The notes below the pieces were generated by a model. The model did no database searches. It was not told where the DNA came from and saw only the letters and a list, made by a program, of their open reading frames with translations. Below, one piece after another: positions 16,704 through 24,672 of a stretch of DNA of 64,000 nucleotides. Positions within the stretch are counted from its first letter, which is position 1. Every line of letters begins with the position of its first letter. The position numbers and the translations under genes are program-made. Source of the stretch: Kribbella kalugense (GTDB lineage Bacteria > Actinomycetota > Actinomycetes > Propionibacteriales > Kribbellaceae); contig NZ_SODF01000003.1 in NCBI RefSeq assembly GCF_004365875.1, positions 19,709 to 83,708 on the forward strand. Direction: 5' to 3'.

Positions 16704-17389
16704 GACCACTCCGGCGCGGATTCGACGGTACGGCGGATGTTGTCGAGGTGCTCGCGGGTGAGCCGCTCGGCCAACCCGGCGTCCTGTGCGCGGACGGCCG
16801 CCACGATCGCTTGGTGTTCCTCGTGATCACGCCCGCGGTTGTCGTACAGCGCGCGGATCTGCTGCTGCTCGCGGACCCGGACCTTCAGCAGCGAGGCCAG
16901 AACCTCTTGCAGCAAAGGGTTCCCGGACGCGGCCGCGAGCTCGACGTGGAAGTTGAGCGCGAACGCCGGACCGCCGGGCGGGACGAGCGCATTGGTGACC
17001 GCGGCCTCCAGACGCTCCAGATTCTCCGGTCGGCGCGCGATCGCGGACTGCGCTGCGACGGCCGGCTCGATCACGAGCCGCGCGCTGATCAGCTGCAGCA
17101 CCGAGTCCTTGGTGATCGGCGGCCGATGCGGGTTCGCCAGTACGACGTTGTTGATCGTCGGACCGACGTACGTCCCGGACCCGTGCCGGAACTCGACCGC
17201 CCCGGTGGCCTCGAGCTTCCGCAATGCCTCGCGCACCGTCGGCGTGGTGATCGCGAACCGCTTCGCCAGCTCCCGGGCCGACGGAATCGCGTCGCCGGTC
17301 CGCAAGCCACCGTCCCGGATGATCCCGAGGATCGACTCGGTCAACCGGTCCGACAGGCTAGGCGGCAACTCCGCAGCTGAGTAACTCAC
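16700..17389 (-). CDS. GntR-family (FadR/FCD) transcriptional regulator
   Basis: 229 residues. The N-terminal winged HTH spans about 8-75 (LTESILGIIRDGGLRTGDAIPS, then TTPTVREALRKLEATGAVE and GSGTYVGP). The C-terminal FCD all-helical ligand domain has the metal-binding pattern with NFHVELAAASGNP and REHLDNIRR. FCD regulators bind small carboxylates and normally repress the adjacent operon. The GTG start at 17387-17389 has no Shine-Dalgarno; it is abutted by a perfect 6-bp-arm palindrome that is probably its own operator. Confidence 0.92.
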   Translation of the reverse strand: MSYSAAELPPSLSDRLTESILGIIRDGGLRTGDAIPSARELAKRFAITTPTVREALRKLEATGAVEFRHGSGTYVGPTINNVVLANPHRPPITKDSVLQLISARLVIEPAVAAQSAIARRPENLERLEAAVTNALVPPGGPAFALNFHVELAAASGNPLLQEVLASLLKVRVREQQQIRALYDNRGRDHEEHQAIVAAVRAQDAGLAERLTREHLDNIRRTVESAPEWS

Positions 17390-17390
17390 A

Positions 17391-17407
17391 AAGTGACTAA
17401 ATCACTT
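17391..17407. promoter_or_regulatory. GntR operator candidate
   Basis: AAGTGACTAAATCACTT is an inverted repeat (AAGTGA-N5-TCACTT) one base upstream of the gntR GTG. It covers the place where a ribosome site would be, so binding would block both transcription start and any leader. FCD-type GntR proteins bind short palindromes of this kind in their own promoters. Confidence 0.6.
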
Positions 17408-17518
17408 AGCCATTCCCCCGGTCAAGACCTCGCCGCGACTGCGATCACCAGCAGCGTGATCGCAGCGCGCCGTACCGCTCGGGGATCTGCAGGCAGCACC
17501 CGGTAGGCCAGGCGAGTT

Positions 17519-17551
17519 CCGGGAGGAGGATCCGCTACCGACTCCTCCCGG
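17519..17551 (-). terminator. Hairpin terminator after the 5'-nucleotidase gene
   Basis: CCGGGAGGAG (17519-17528) and CTCCTCCCGG (17542-17551) form a perfect 10-bp stem with a 13-base loop, 23 bases after the stop codon on the minus strand. There is no U-tract, as is common for actinobacterial terminators. Confidence 0.6.
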
Positions 17552-17574
17552 GCCTTGCTCAGAATTCCTCGATC

Positions 17575-19425
17575 TCAGGCCGTGACGGTGATCGGGGCGC
17601 CGTTGGAGGTCAGCGACCAGTCGACGGTGTGGAAGGTGTTCGGGTCTACCTCGCCGGTGGCGGTGACGTAGTCGATCATCAGTTGGCGGATCTCGACCTG
17701 GCGGTTGTAGACGACCGGGGCGGTCGAAACGTGCGGGAAGTTGCCGCCGCCGGACTGGCGGTAGTTGTTGACCGCGACAACGAATTCCTGGTCGGCGGTC
17801 ACCGCGGTGCCGTCGTACGCGAGGTCCGTGATCCGCGAGCCGGTTGCCTTGGCGATGTCGATCTTGTAGGTCAGCGGCTTGGTCAGCCCGCCGAGGATGT
17901 CGTAGTTGTAGTCCGGCGTACCGGTCGGCGCGGTCGGAGTCGGCGCGTTGGTGACTTGGTCGGACGGGAACGGGCCGGTCCCGGTGACCTGCTTGAAGTA
18001 CTGCGCGGAGAACTCGAGGTAGTCCTTGATCTGCGTGCCCGTCATCGTCACCGCGAGCAGCGTGTTGTCGAAGACGTACAGCCCGGCCACGTCGCGGACC
18101 GACACGTCGCCGGCCGGGATCGCGGCGTCCCGGTTGAAGGGGGCCGCGATCGCGAGTACGGGCAGCGAGGCCTGCGGCGTACCGACGAGCGCCTTCGACA
18201 CCGCGTCGGCCTGGATGAAGTTGACGAAGTCGAGCGCGGCGGTGTCCTCCCACGGCGCGGTGGCCGCGGACATCGCCTCGGTGCAGGTGCCGATCTTGCC
18301 GTTGACGTACTCGACGACCTTGTCGTGATCCTTCTGCAGCAGCGCGACGACCTTGGGGTCGGCGTCGACGGTGTTCGCGTTCAGGACCTGGCTGTGCCGC
18401 CCGACGACCTTCCACTGACCGCGAACCTTCTGCAGGTCGAGGTCGATCAGCGACAGCCGCATGCCCCACTTCAGCGGCTCGGTCAGCACGACCTGCTCGC
18501 CGCTGGTCTTGTTGGTGACGAGTCGCTCCGGGATCTCCAGGTGGGCGTGGCCGACCAGGACGGCGTCGATGCCGGGAACGGTCTCGGCCATCAGGACGGA
18601 CGCGTTCTCCGGGTACGGCAGTGCGTCGCCGTACGACGAGGACAGGTCCATGCCCGAGTGCGCGGACACGATCACGATGTCGGCGCCGGCCTTGCGGACC
18701 CGCGGCACCCAGAGCTTCGCCAGCTCGACGATGCCACCGAACTTCAGCTTGTTCTCGACGTTCGCCTTGTCCCAGATCGCGATCCCCGGGTTGGTCAGGC
18801 CGAGGATACCGACGGTGATCGGCTTCTCCCCCGGCACGTGCACCTTCTTCAGCACGTACGGCGGGAAGGCGGGCAGACCCGTGGTCCAGTCCTGGGCGTT
18901 GGCCCCGAGCAGCGGAAAGCGCAGCTGCTGCTGGAACTTGCGGAGGATGTCGATGCCGTAGTTGAACTCGTGGTTGCCGAGCGCGGCCGCGTCGTACCCG
19001 ATCCGGTTCATCGCCGCGGCCATCGGGTGGATGTGGCCGCCGGTGATGGGCTCGATCTTGGCGAAGTAGTACGACAGCGGGGTGCCCTGGATAGTGTCGC
19101 CGGCGTCCAGCATCAGCGGACGCGGCGCACGGCGGTCGGCGGCGATCCGGTCGCGGACCGCGGTGACCAGCGTGGAGATCTTGGCCAGGCCGATGTCGTT
19201 GTGCGCGGTGTCGTCGTACTCGGCGTTCTTGAAGTAGTCCCAGTTGAAGACGTTGCCGTGCAGGTCGGTCGTCCCCATCACGGTCAGCCGCACGGTCTTG
19301 TCATGCCCGTGCCCGGGACCTCCGGCGTACGCCGGGATTGCCTCGAAGCCGGCCGCCGCCAGCGCCGCGGCGCCGCCGATCACGGTTCGTCTGGTCATCG
19401 TCGTCCGCTCACCGCTGTCGGTCAT
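17575..19425 (-). CDS. Secreted bifunctional metallophosphatase/5'-nucleotidase
   Basis: 616 residues from the ATG at 19423-19425 (GAGG 6 bases upstream); an alternative ATG is at 19396-19398. The N-terminus carries a twin-arginine signal (TRRTVIGGAAALAAAGF, cleavage near AYA). The metallophosphoesterase domain shows GTTDLHGN, DAGDTIQG, LGNHEFNYG, SAHSGMD and VGHAHLE. The 5'-nucleotidase C-terminal domain follows with APFNRDAAIPAGDVS and LYVFDNTLLAVTMTGTQIKDYLE. It resembles CpdB-type 2',3'-cyclic-nucleotide phosphodiesterase/3'-nucleotidase, which scavenges phosphate and nucleosides outside the cell. The frame stays open far upstream, but that part is not coding in character. Confidence 0.9.
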   Translation of the reverse strand: MTDSGERTTMTRRTVIGGAAALAAAGFEAIPAYAGGPGHGHDKTVRLTVMGTTDLHGNVFNWDYFKNAEYDDTAHNDIGLAKISTLVTAVRDRIAADRRAPRPLMLDAGDTIQGTPLSYYFAKIEPITGGHIHPMAAAMNRIGYDAAALGNHEFNYGIDILRKFQQQLRFPLLGANAQDWTTGLPAFPPYVLKKVHVPGEKPITVGILGLTNPGIAIWDKANVENKLKFGGIVELAKLWVPRVRKAGADIVIVSAHSGMDLSSSYGDALPYPENASVLMAETVPGIDAVLVGHAHLEIPERLVTNKTSGEQVVLTEPLKWGMRLSLIDLDLQKVRGQWKVVGRHSQVLNANTVDADPKVVALLQKDHDKVVEYVNGKIGTCTEAMSAATAPWEDTAALDFVNFIQADAVSKALVGTPQASLPVLAIAAPFNRDAAIPAGDVSVRDVAGLYVFDNTLLAVTMTGTQIKDYLEFSAQYFKQVTGTGPFPSDQVTNAPTPTAPTGTPDYNYDILGGLTKPLTYKIDIAKATGSRITDLAYDGTAVTADQEFVVAVNNYRQSGGGNFPHVSTAPVVYNRQVEIRQLMIDYVTATGEVDPNTFHTVDWSLTSNGAPITVTA

Positions 19426-19562
19426 CAGCCGCCTCACTGGTCTGCCGGCCGGGATCTCCGGCACGAGAGCACACGATACGGCCGACCCGGTGCCTCGATG
19501 AACCACCCGGCACGAGAGGATGCACTGCATGACCGCCCTCATGCCACGCCTTCGGCGCGGCG

Positions 19563-19653
19563 GGTCACGGGGCTGTAACTCCCGCCCTTCCCTCGTCACT
19601 CCGGTCGCTCCGCTCCCTCCGCTCCTCAGTCCAGGGCGGGAGGCCCCGTGACC
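19563..19653 (+). promoter_or_regulatory. Long leader hairpin burying the ribosome site and start of the deacetylase gene
   Basis: Two consecutive stems pair across a 44-base loop: 19563-19573 with 19643-19653 (11 bp) and 19579-19588 with 19633-19642 (10 bp), separated only by a 5-base bulge (TGTAA). The 3' side contains the GGGCGGGAGG Shine-Dalgarno and the GTG start at 19648-19650. In mRNA the initiation region would be fully double stranded, so translation should need unfolding. Confidence 0.6.
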
Positions 19654-20439
19654 AGGCCGCCCGGCAAGCTCCTGCCGTTGGTCGCCGCCCTGCTTTGCGG
19701 TGCCGTCCTCGCCCAGACCGCCAACCCGTCCGCACACTCGACCACGTCCGCCAAACCCGTCGTCCAAGCGCCAAGCCACGGCCTGTTGAGTACGTCGACC
19801 ACCTCCAAGCGGGGCGAGCCGTCGTCGACGAAGCAGCCCATTCAACCGCCCGCGAAGCCGGCGGTCGCCAAGCCGCCCGCGGACGACTGGAATCTGACCG
19901 GCCACGGCAAGGTCCTGTACCTGACGTTCGACGACGGACCGCAGCACGAGTGGACGCCGAAGGTACTGGCGGTACTGCGCAAGCACCACGCGCAGGCGAC
20001 GTTCTTCGTGCTCGGGATCCAGGTCGCGCAGTTCCCGGAGCTGGTCACGGCCGAGCGGGCCGCCGGGCATCACGTCGGCAATCACACGTACGACCACAAG
20101 ACGCTGACGACCTTGCCGGACGCGAAGATCCGCCAGGAGATCGCGATGGGCGTCAAGTCGAAGTGCCTCCGCCCGCCGACCGGCGCCACGAACGCCAAGA
20201 TCCAGGCGATCGCGGCGTCGTACCACCAGCGTCAGGTCCTCTGGGACGTCGACACCGAGGACTGGGAGAAGCCCGGCACGGCGCGCGTCGAGCACGCGAT
20301 CATGTCCGGTGCTCGCCCCGGCGCGATCATCCTGATGCACGACGGCGGCGGCAACCGCTCCGAAACCGTCGCCGCGCTCGACCAGGCCCTGACCAAACTG
20401 ACCAAGCTGGGCTACACGTACCGCTCGCTGCCCTGCTAG
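19648..20439 (+). CDS. Polysaccharide deacetylase (NodB/CE4)
   Basis: 263 residues from GTG. Signal sequence at 6-24 (GKLLPLVAALLCGAVLAQT), a Ser/Thr/Pro-rich linker to about 80, then the NodB domain. CE4 motifs: TFDDGP (D95 general base, D96 metal), HTYDH (H146 and H150, metal), RPPTG, DVDTEDW, and LMHDGGG near the C-terminus. It de-N-acetylates chitin, peptidoglycan or a related N-acetylated glycan at the cell surface. Its start lies in the 3' arm of a 91-base hairpin. Its stop overlaps the convergent membrane gene by 4 bases. Confidence 0.92.
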   Translation: MTRPPGKLLPLVAALLCGAVLAQTANPSAHSTTSAKPVVQAPSHGLLSTSTTSKRGEPSSTKQPIQPPAKPAVAKPPADDWNLTGHGKVLYLTFDDGPQHEWTPKVLAVLRKHHAQATFFVLGIQVAQFPELVTAERAAGHHVGNHTYDHKTLTTLPDAKIRQEIAMGVKSKCLRPPTGATNAKIQAIAASYHQRQVLWDVDTEDWEKPGTARVEHAIMSGARPGAIILMHDGGGNRSETVAALDQALTKLTKLGYTYRSLPC

Positions 20440-21185
20440 CGCTTGATCTGAGCGGTGCCGCCGGAGAAGTGCTTCATGGCCTCGTCGATGATGTGCACCG
20501 GCTGGTCCAGGGCCTTCACCAGGAAGAGGCCCGTCGGGCGAAGTAGCGGGTTGGGCTTGACGACGCTGCGGACCGAGGCCTGGTCGAGACCGCGGACGCC
20601 GGCCGTGGTGGCGCCCACACCGCGGGCCAGATCGAGGTCGAGCACGTACTGCCCGAGGAGCTTCTGCTGCCGGAAGCCGCGGACGGCCTTCCACTGCAGG
20701 ACAACGGGGTACGCCGCTCCGTCGCAAGCGAGCTCGAGTCCTTTGAGTGACATCCGCATCGCGACCTGTTGCAGGTCGTTGGCGTCGTACCACTGCTGCC
20801 GCTCGGACTGCAGCCGGAACACCATCACCGTGCTGAGTAGCAGCGGGATCATTGCCAGGATCAACAAGATCGCGAACGGCCACATCCCGGCGCCGTGGAA
20901 CGCGACCAGCGCGTACAGCGCTGCGGCGATGCCGACCACGGCGATCGCCAGCGTCACCCAGGCGCCACGCCGCTCGACGGTCCGCACGACCTCGCGCCGC
21001 CGCAGCACCGCCTCCCGGTCCACAAGCACCACGAACGGCACCTCGGGCGCCGCCGATGCCGATGGTGCCGCCGGTGTCACGCCAAACGGCACCTCTGGCG
21101 CGGCCGGCGGAACGATGGCCGGTGCCTCTGGCGTTACCTGTGGAGTTGCGTCCCCGTCCTCACTCACCCGGAAAGAATCCCACAC
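20436..21185 (-). CDS. Two-TM membrane protein with YcxB-like C-terminal domain
   Basis: About 249 residues from the GTG at 21183-21185, which has GGGAG 8 bases upstream; a GTG at 21165-21167 is an alternative. The first ~75 residues are low-complexity (Pro/Ala/Thr/Glu, with two copies of PEVPF). Two membrane helices follow (WVTLAIAVVGIAAALYALVAF and MWPFAILLILAMIPLLLSTV), then a cytoplasmic domain (WYDANDLQQVAMRMSLKGLEL...VVLQWKAVRGF) resembling YcxB-like proteins. Function unknown. The frame is open back to 21344 through a giant hairpin, but that stretch is more likely non-coding. Confidence 0.6.
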   Translation of the reverse strand: MWDSFRVSEDGDATPQVTPEAPAIVPPAAPEVPFGVTPAAPSASAAPEVPFVVLVDREAVLRRREVVRTVERRGAWVTLAIAVVGIAAALYALVAFHGAGMWPFAILLILAMIPLLLSTVMVFRLQSERQQWYDANDLQQVAMRMSLKGLELACDGAAYPVVLQWKAVRGFRQQKLLGQYVLDLDLARGVGATTAGVRGLDQASVRSVVKPNPLLRPTGLFLVKALDQPVHIIDEAMKHFSGGTAQIKR

Positions 21186-21348
21186 GGGCGTGTCTCCCGC
21201 TCCCCTGCCGTTGCGAGCAGGTGCTCGGCGGAGTGCCTCGGTGTGCTGGAGCGGAGGGATCGATGTGGTTTCATCGTTCCCTTCGCTCCAGTGCAGCGAG
21301 GTGCCCGCCGAGTGCCGCGCAGTAGGCAGGGGAGCGGGAGACACGCCC
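21186..21348. repeat. Large near-palindromic hairpin filling the hmgA downstream gap
   Basis: Four nested stems pair almost end to end: 21186-21209 with 21325-21348 (24 bp, perfect); 21224-21240 with 21297-21312 (near-perfect); 21246-21259 with 21277-21291; and CGATG with CATCG around a 6-base loop (266-271). It begins 5 bases after the hmgA stop and ends at the start codon of the next gene, whose GGGAG ribosome site is in the outer stem. It could be a terminator for hmgA, a translational brake, an sRNA or a MITE-like insertion; no flanking duplication is visible. Confidence 0.7.
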
Positions 21349-21353
21349 TACCC

Positions 21354-22547
21354 TCAGCTCTTGTGACGGCCCGCCCAGGTCCAGGCGTAGACGCCGTCGT
21401 CGACGGCCTGGCCGCCCTCGCCCAGTTCGAGCGGCCGGAAGGTGTCGACCATGACGGCCAGTTCCTCGAACCGCTCCGCGCCGAGCGACGCCTCGATCGC
21501 CGACGGCTGCGGCCCGTGCGCGTACCCGCCAGGGTGCAGCGAGATCGACCCGAGCCCGATCCCGGAACCCTTCCGCGCCTCGTAGTCGCCGCCGCAGTAG
21601 AACATCACCTCGTCCGAGTCGACGTTCGAGTGGTAGTACGGCACGGGCACCGACAGCGGGTGATAGTCGACCTTCCGCGGCACGAAGTTGCAGACCACGA
21701 AGTTGTAGCCCTCGAACACCTGGTGAATGGGCGGCGGCTGGTGCACCCGCCCGGTGATCGGCTCGAAGTCGCTCACGTTGAACGTGTACGGATACAGGCA
21801 CCCGTCCCACCCGACCACGTCGAACGGATGCGTCGCGTACGTCATCCGGCTACCGACGATCCCGCCGGCCCCGTTGCCACGGTGCTTGACCAGCACCTCG
21901 ACATCGGTCCCCTCGACCACGAGCGGCTCAGTGGTGGGGTGCAGGTCGCGTTCGCAGTACGGCGAGTGCTCGAGGAACTGCCCGTACCGGGACAGGTAGC
22001 GCTTCGGCGGCGCGATGTGCGAGTTGCCCTCGATCGCGTACGCGTGCACGCCGTCCGGGCCGGGCAGCCAGCGGTGCGTGGTCGCGCGCGGGATGATCAC
22101 GTAGTCGCCCTGGACCGCGTTCAGCACGCCGAAGATCGTCTCGACGGTCGCCGAGCCCTTCTCGACGTACACGCACTCGTCGCCGATCGCGTTCCGGTAG
22201 TACGGCGAGGGCTGCTCGGCCACGACGTACGAGATCCGGACGTCACCGTTGCCGAGCACCAGCCGCCGGTCGTCGACCGCGTTCGTCTTCGACGTGTCGG
22301 TGAACAGGTCGTGCAGCTTGAGGTGCCGCGGGGTGAGCGGGTGGTTGGCGACGGTGGCGAGGTCGGGGAGGTCCCACACCTGCGAGTCGACGATCGCGGA
22401 CGGTACGCCGGCGTGGTACAGCAACGACGAGTCTGACGAGAACCCCTCCTCGCCCATCAGCTCCTCGTAGTACAGCCCGCCGTCCGGTTTCCGGAACTGG
22501 GTGTGTCGCTTCGGCGGAACTTCCCCGACCTGCCGGTAGAACGCCAT
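21354..22547 (-). CDS. hmgA: Homogentisate 1,2-dioxygenase
   Basis: 397 residues from the ATG at 22545-22547 (GGAG 8 bases upstream). It opens the ring of homogentisate to 4-maleylacetoacetate with non-haem Fe(II), the third step of tyrosine catabolism after transamination and Hpd. The cupin-like C-terminal part carries the Fe-ligand region YYHSNVDSDEVMFYCGG (His and Glu) and HPGGYAHGPQP (His); the N-terminus MAFYRQVGEVPPKRHTQF is typical of the bacterial short form. It is divergent from the hypothetical-fahA pair across 74 bases holding an IclR-like site. Confidence 0.93.
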   Translation of the reverse strand: MAFYRQVGEVPPKRHTQFRKPDGGLYYEELMGEEGFSSDSSLLYHAGVPSAIVDSQVWDLPDLATVANHPLTPRHLKLHDLFTDTSKTNAVDDRRLVLGNGDVRISYVVAEQPSPYYRNAIGDECVYVEKGSATVETIFGVLNAVQGDYVIIPRATTHRWLPGPDGVHAYAIEGNSHIAPPKRYLSRYGQFLEHSPYCERDLHPTTEPLVVEGTDVEVLVKHRGNGAGGIVGSRMTYATHPFDVVGWDGCLYPYTFNVSDFEPITGRVHQPPPIHQVFEGYNFVVCNFVPRKVDYHPLSVPVPYYHSNVDSDEVMFYCGGDYEARKGSGIGLGSISLHPGGYAHGPQPSAIEASLGAERFEELAVMVDTFRPLELGEGGQAVDDGVYAWTWAGRHKS

Positions 22548-22563
22548 CAGAATTGCTCCATCG

Positions 22564-22578
22564 TATCCGATAATCGAA
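22564..22578. promoter_or_regulatory. IclR-type operator candidate, hmgA/fahA divergent promoter
   Basis: TATCCGATAATCGAA is palindromic around its centre (CGAT-A-ATCG) and shares TCCGRTAATCGR with sites at 34091 and 36637. It lies 17 bases upstream of hmgA and 44 bases upstream of the fahA operon, so one protein could control both directions. A weaker partial copy (TACCGAAAGCATCCGTTA) follows near 22593-22610. Confidence 0.6.
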
Positions 22579-22621
22579 CGCGTGCGTCCGCTTACCGAAA
22601 GCATCCGTTAGGCTCTGGGCC

Positions 22622-23476
22622 ATGTCAACCGTCCCTGCCCTGTACCGGCACCTGGTCGACGACGCCTCGATGTTCCCGCCCGGCGACCTGCCGCTGACCG
22701 AGGCCGTCACCGCGCACCGAGCGCACCTCGCCGCGCCGTACGCCGAGCTCGTCGGAGCATTCGTGTGTACCGACGACGACCTGATGAAGGTCCCAACCGA
22801 GGCCGCCCGCATCGGCGGCGGTCCGCTCCGCGTGTCCGTGGTGATCTCCGGCGGCGCCGGCGGGATCGAGCCGGTGATCCGCTGGGGCGACCGCTCGAAA
22901 GACGTCGAGGTGACCGCGGTCGAGGTCCGGCTGCGCGACGAGGACGACCTGTCCCGCAACGCGCTGCGCGTGGTCCGTGCCTGCGATGACTGCTTCGACG
23001 AAGAGTCGGCGTACGTCGAGATCGGTCTGGGCGGAGCGTGGGAGCGCGCGCTCGACGTGGTCGCCGACGCCGGGTACGCCGCCAAGCTGCGGACCGGCGG
23101 ACTCGACGCGGCGCTCTTCCCGTCGGAGGACCAGGTCGCGTCGTTCATCACGGCTTGTCTCGACCGGGAGGTCGCGTTCAAGTGCACGGCGGGTCTGCAT
23201 AACGCGGTGCGCCATACGGCTGAGGACACGGGCTTCGAGCATCACGGGTTCCTCAACGTGCTACTCGCTACTCGGGCATCACTCGACGGCGCGTCGCAGG
23301 ACGAGCTGATCGCCGTACTGGCGTCTCGCGACGGGGCCGACCTTGCTGCGCGGGCTCGGGAACTGTCGGATGACCAGGCCGCGAACACCCGCAAGTGGTT
23401 CACGTCCTTCGGCTCGTGCAGCATCGATGAGCCGCGCGAGGACCTCACCGCTTTGAGCTTGCTGGAGACGCTGTGA
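22622..23476 (+). CDS. Conserved hypothetical protein in the homogentisate operon
   Basis: 284 residues. No named family is recognised. Alternating strands and helices with the segments AAKLRTGG, DREVAFKCTAGLHNAVRH and GFLNVLLATR look like a TIM-barrel (lysine-containing strand ends), but this is inference. It starts divergently from hmgA and its stop TGA overlaps the GTG of fahA by 4 bases, so it is translated with fumarylacetoacetase. The pathway step lacking a gene here is maleylacetoacetate isomerisation; a role in that step or in aldolase-like chemistry on a pathway by-product is possible but unproven. Confidence 0.8.
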   Translation: MSTVPALYRHLVDDASMFPPGDLPLTEAVTAHRAHLAAPYAELVGAFVCTDDDLMKVPTEAARIGGGPLRVSVVISGGAGGIEPVIRWGDRSKDVEVTAVEVRLRDEDDLSRNALRVVRACDDCFDEESAYVEIGLGGAWERALDVVADAGYAAKLRTGGLDAALFPSEDQVASFITACLDREVAFKCTAGLHNAVRHTAEDTGFEHHGFLNVLLATRASLDGASQDELIAVLASRDGADLAARARELSDDQAANTRKWFTSFGSCSIDEPREDLTALSLLETL

Positions 23477-24672
23477 GCTGGATCGACATCCCGGCCGGTT
23501 CTCCGTTCACGCCGGACAACCTGCCGCTGGGCGTGTTCCGGCACGGCGACGAGGAGCCGCGGGTGGGTGCCGCGATCGGCGACCAGATCATCGATCTCGC
23601 GCCGGTCGCGTCGGCGCAGATGCTGGACGGCGCGCAACTGTTCGCCGAGCCGACGCTGAACGCGTTCCTCGCGCTCGGCCGCCCGGCCTGGCGCGCGACC
23701 CGCAGCTGGCTGCTCGAGCTGGTCCGCAACGCGAACGACCGGGACACCGTCGAGCCGCATCTGATCCCGCAGTCCGCGGTCACCATGCTGCTGCCGTTCG
23801 AGGTCGCGGACTACGTCGACTTCTACGCCTCCGAGCAGCACGCGACGAACCTCGGCCGGCTGTTCCGCCCGGACTCCGAGCCGCTACTGCCGAACTGGAA
23901 ACACCTCCCGGTCGGCTACCACGGCCGGGCCGGCACAATCGTTGCCAGCGGCACCGACATCGTCCGCCCGTCGGGTCAGCGCAAGCCGCCGGACGCGGCG
24001 GTTCCGGTCTTCGGTCCGTCCCAGCGGCTCGACATCGAGGTCGAGCTCGGCTACGTCGTCGGTACGCCGTCAACGCTCGGAAAGCCTGTGTCCGTTGACG
24101 ATTTCGAGGACCACGTGTACGGCGTGGTGCTCGTGAACGACTGGTCGGCGCGGGACCTGCAGGCCTGGGAGTACGTACCCCTCGGCCCGTTCCTCGGCAA
24201 GTCGTTCGCTACGTCGATCTCGCCGTGGGTGGTCTCGCTCGACGCACTCGCGGCATCCGCTGTACCGCTGCCGACCCAGGACCCGCCGGTCCTCCCGTAC
24301 CTGGCCGGCTCGGCCTTGGTGAACTACGACATCACCTTCGAGGTCTACCTCAACGGCCACCTCGTCAGCAGCCCGCCGTACCGCGACATCTACTGGTCCC
24401 CCGCCCAGATGCTCGCCCACATGACAGTCAACGGCGCCACCCTCCGCACCGGCGACCTCTACGCCTCCGGCACCATCAGCGGCCCCGAAAAGACCCAACG
24501 AGGCTCCTTCATAGAGCTGACCTGGGCCGGCCGCGAACCCCTAGTCGTAGCCGGCAAAGAACACACGTTCTTGGAAGACGGCGACCAGGTAACCATCACC
24601 GCCTGGGCCCAGTCACCAGACGGAACCCGCCTAGGCCTCGGCGAAGTCACCGGCCGAATCCTCCCCGCCTGA
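23473..24672 (+). CDS. fahA: Fumarylacetoacetase
   Basis: 399 residues from a GTG start overlapping the previous stop. It hydrolyses fumarylacetoacetate to fumarate and acetoacetate, the last step of tyrosine degradation. The N-terminal SH3-like domain is followed by the FAH catalytic domain with DFYASEQHATNLGRLFRP, PVGYHGRAGTIVASG, LDIEVELGYVVG (the Glu pair for metal), VLVNDWSARDLQAWEYVPLGPF and GKSFATSISPWVV. Length and motifs match the full-length enzyme. Confidence 0.95.
   Translation: MSWIDIPAGSPFTPDNLPLGVFRHGDEEPRVGAAIGDQIIDLAPVASAQMLDGAQLFAEPTLNAFLALGRPAWRATRSWLLELVRNANDRDTVEPHLIPQSAVTMLLPFEVADYVDFYASEQHATNLGRLFRPDSEPLLPNWKHLPVGYHGRAGTIVASGTDIVRPSGQRKPPDAAVPVFGPSQRLDIEVELGYVVGTPSTLGKPVSVDDFEDHVYGVVLVNDWSARDLQAWEYVPLGPFLGKSFATSISPWVVSLDALAASAVPLPTQDPPVLPYLAGSALVNYDITFEVYLNGHLVSSPPYRDIYWSPAQMLAHMTVNGATLRTGDLYASGTISGPEKTQRGSFIELTWAGREPLVVAGKEHTFLEDGDQVTITAWAQSPDGTRLGLGEVTGRILPA

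Noticed and set aside
17629..19578. A 649-codon plus-strand frame
   Set aside because: It is antisense to the 5'-nucleotidase, whose metallophosphatase motifs and Tat signal are clear.
20884..21344. Longer N-terminus of the two-TM protein through the large hairpin
   Set aside because: The extension would be coded entirely by a near-perfect inverted repeat; GTG at 21183 has a ribosome site and gives a normal start.
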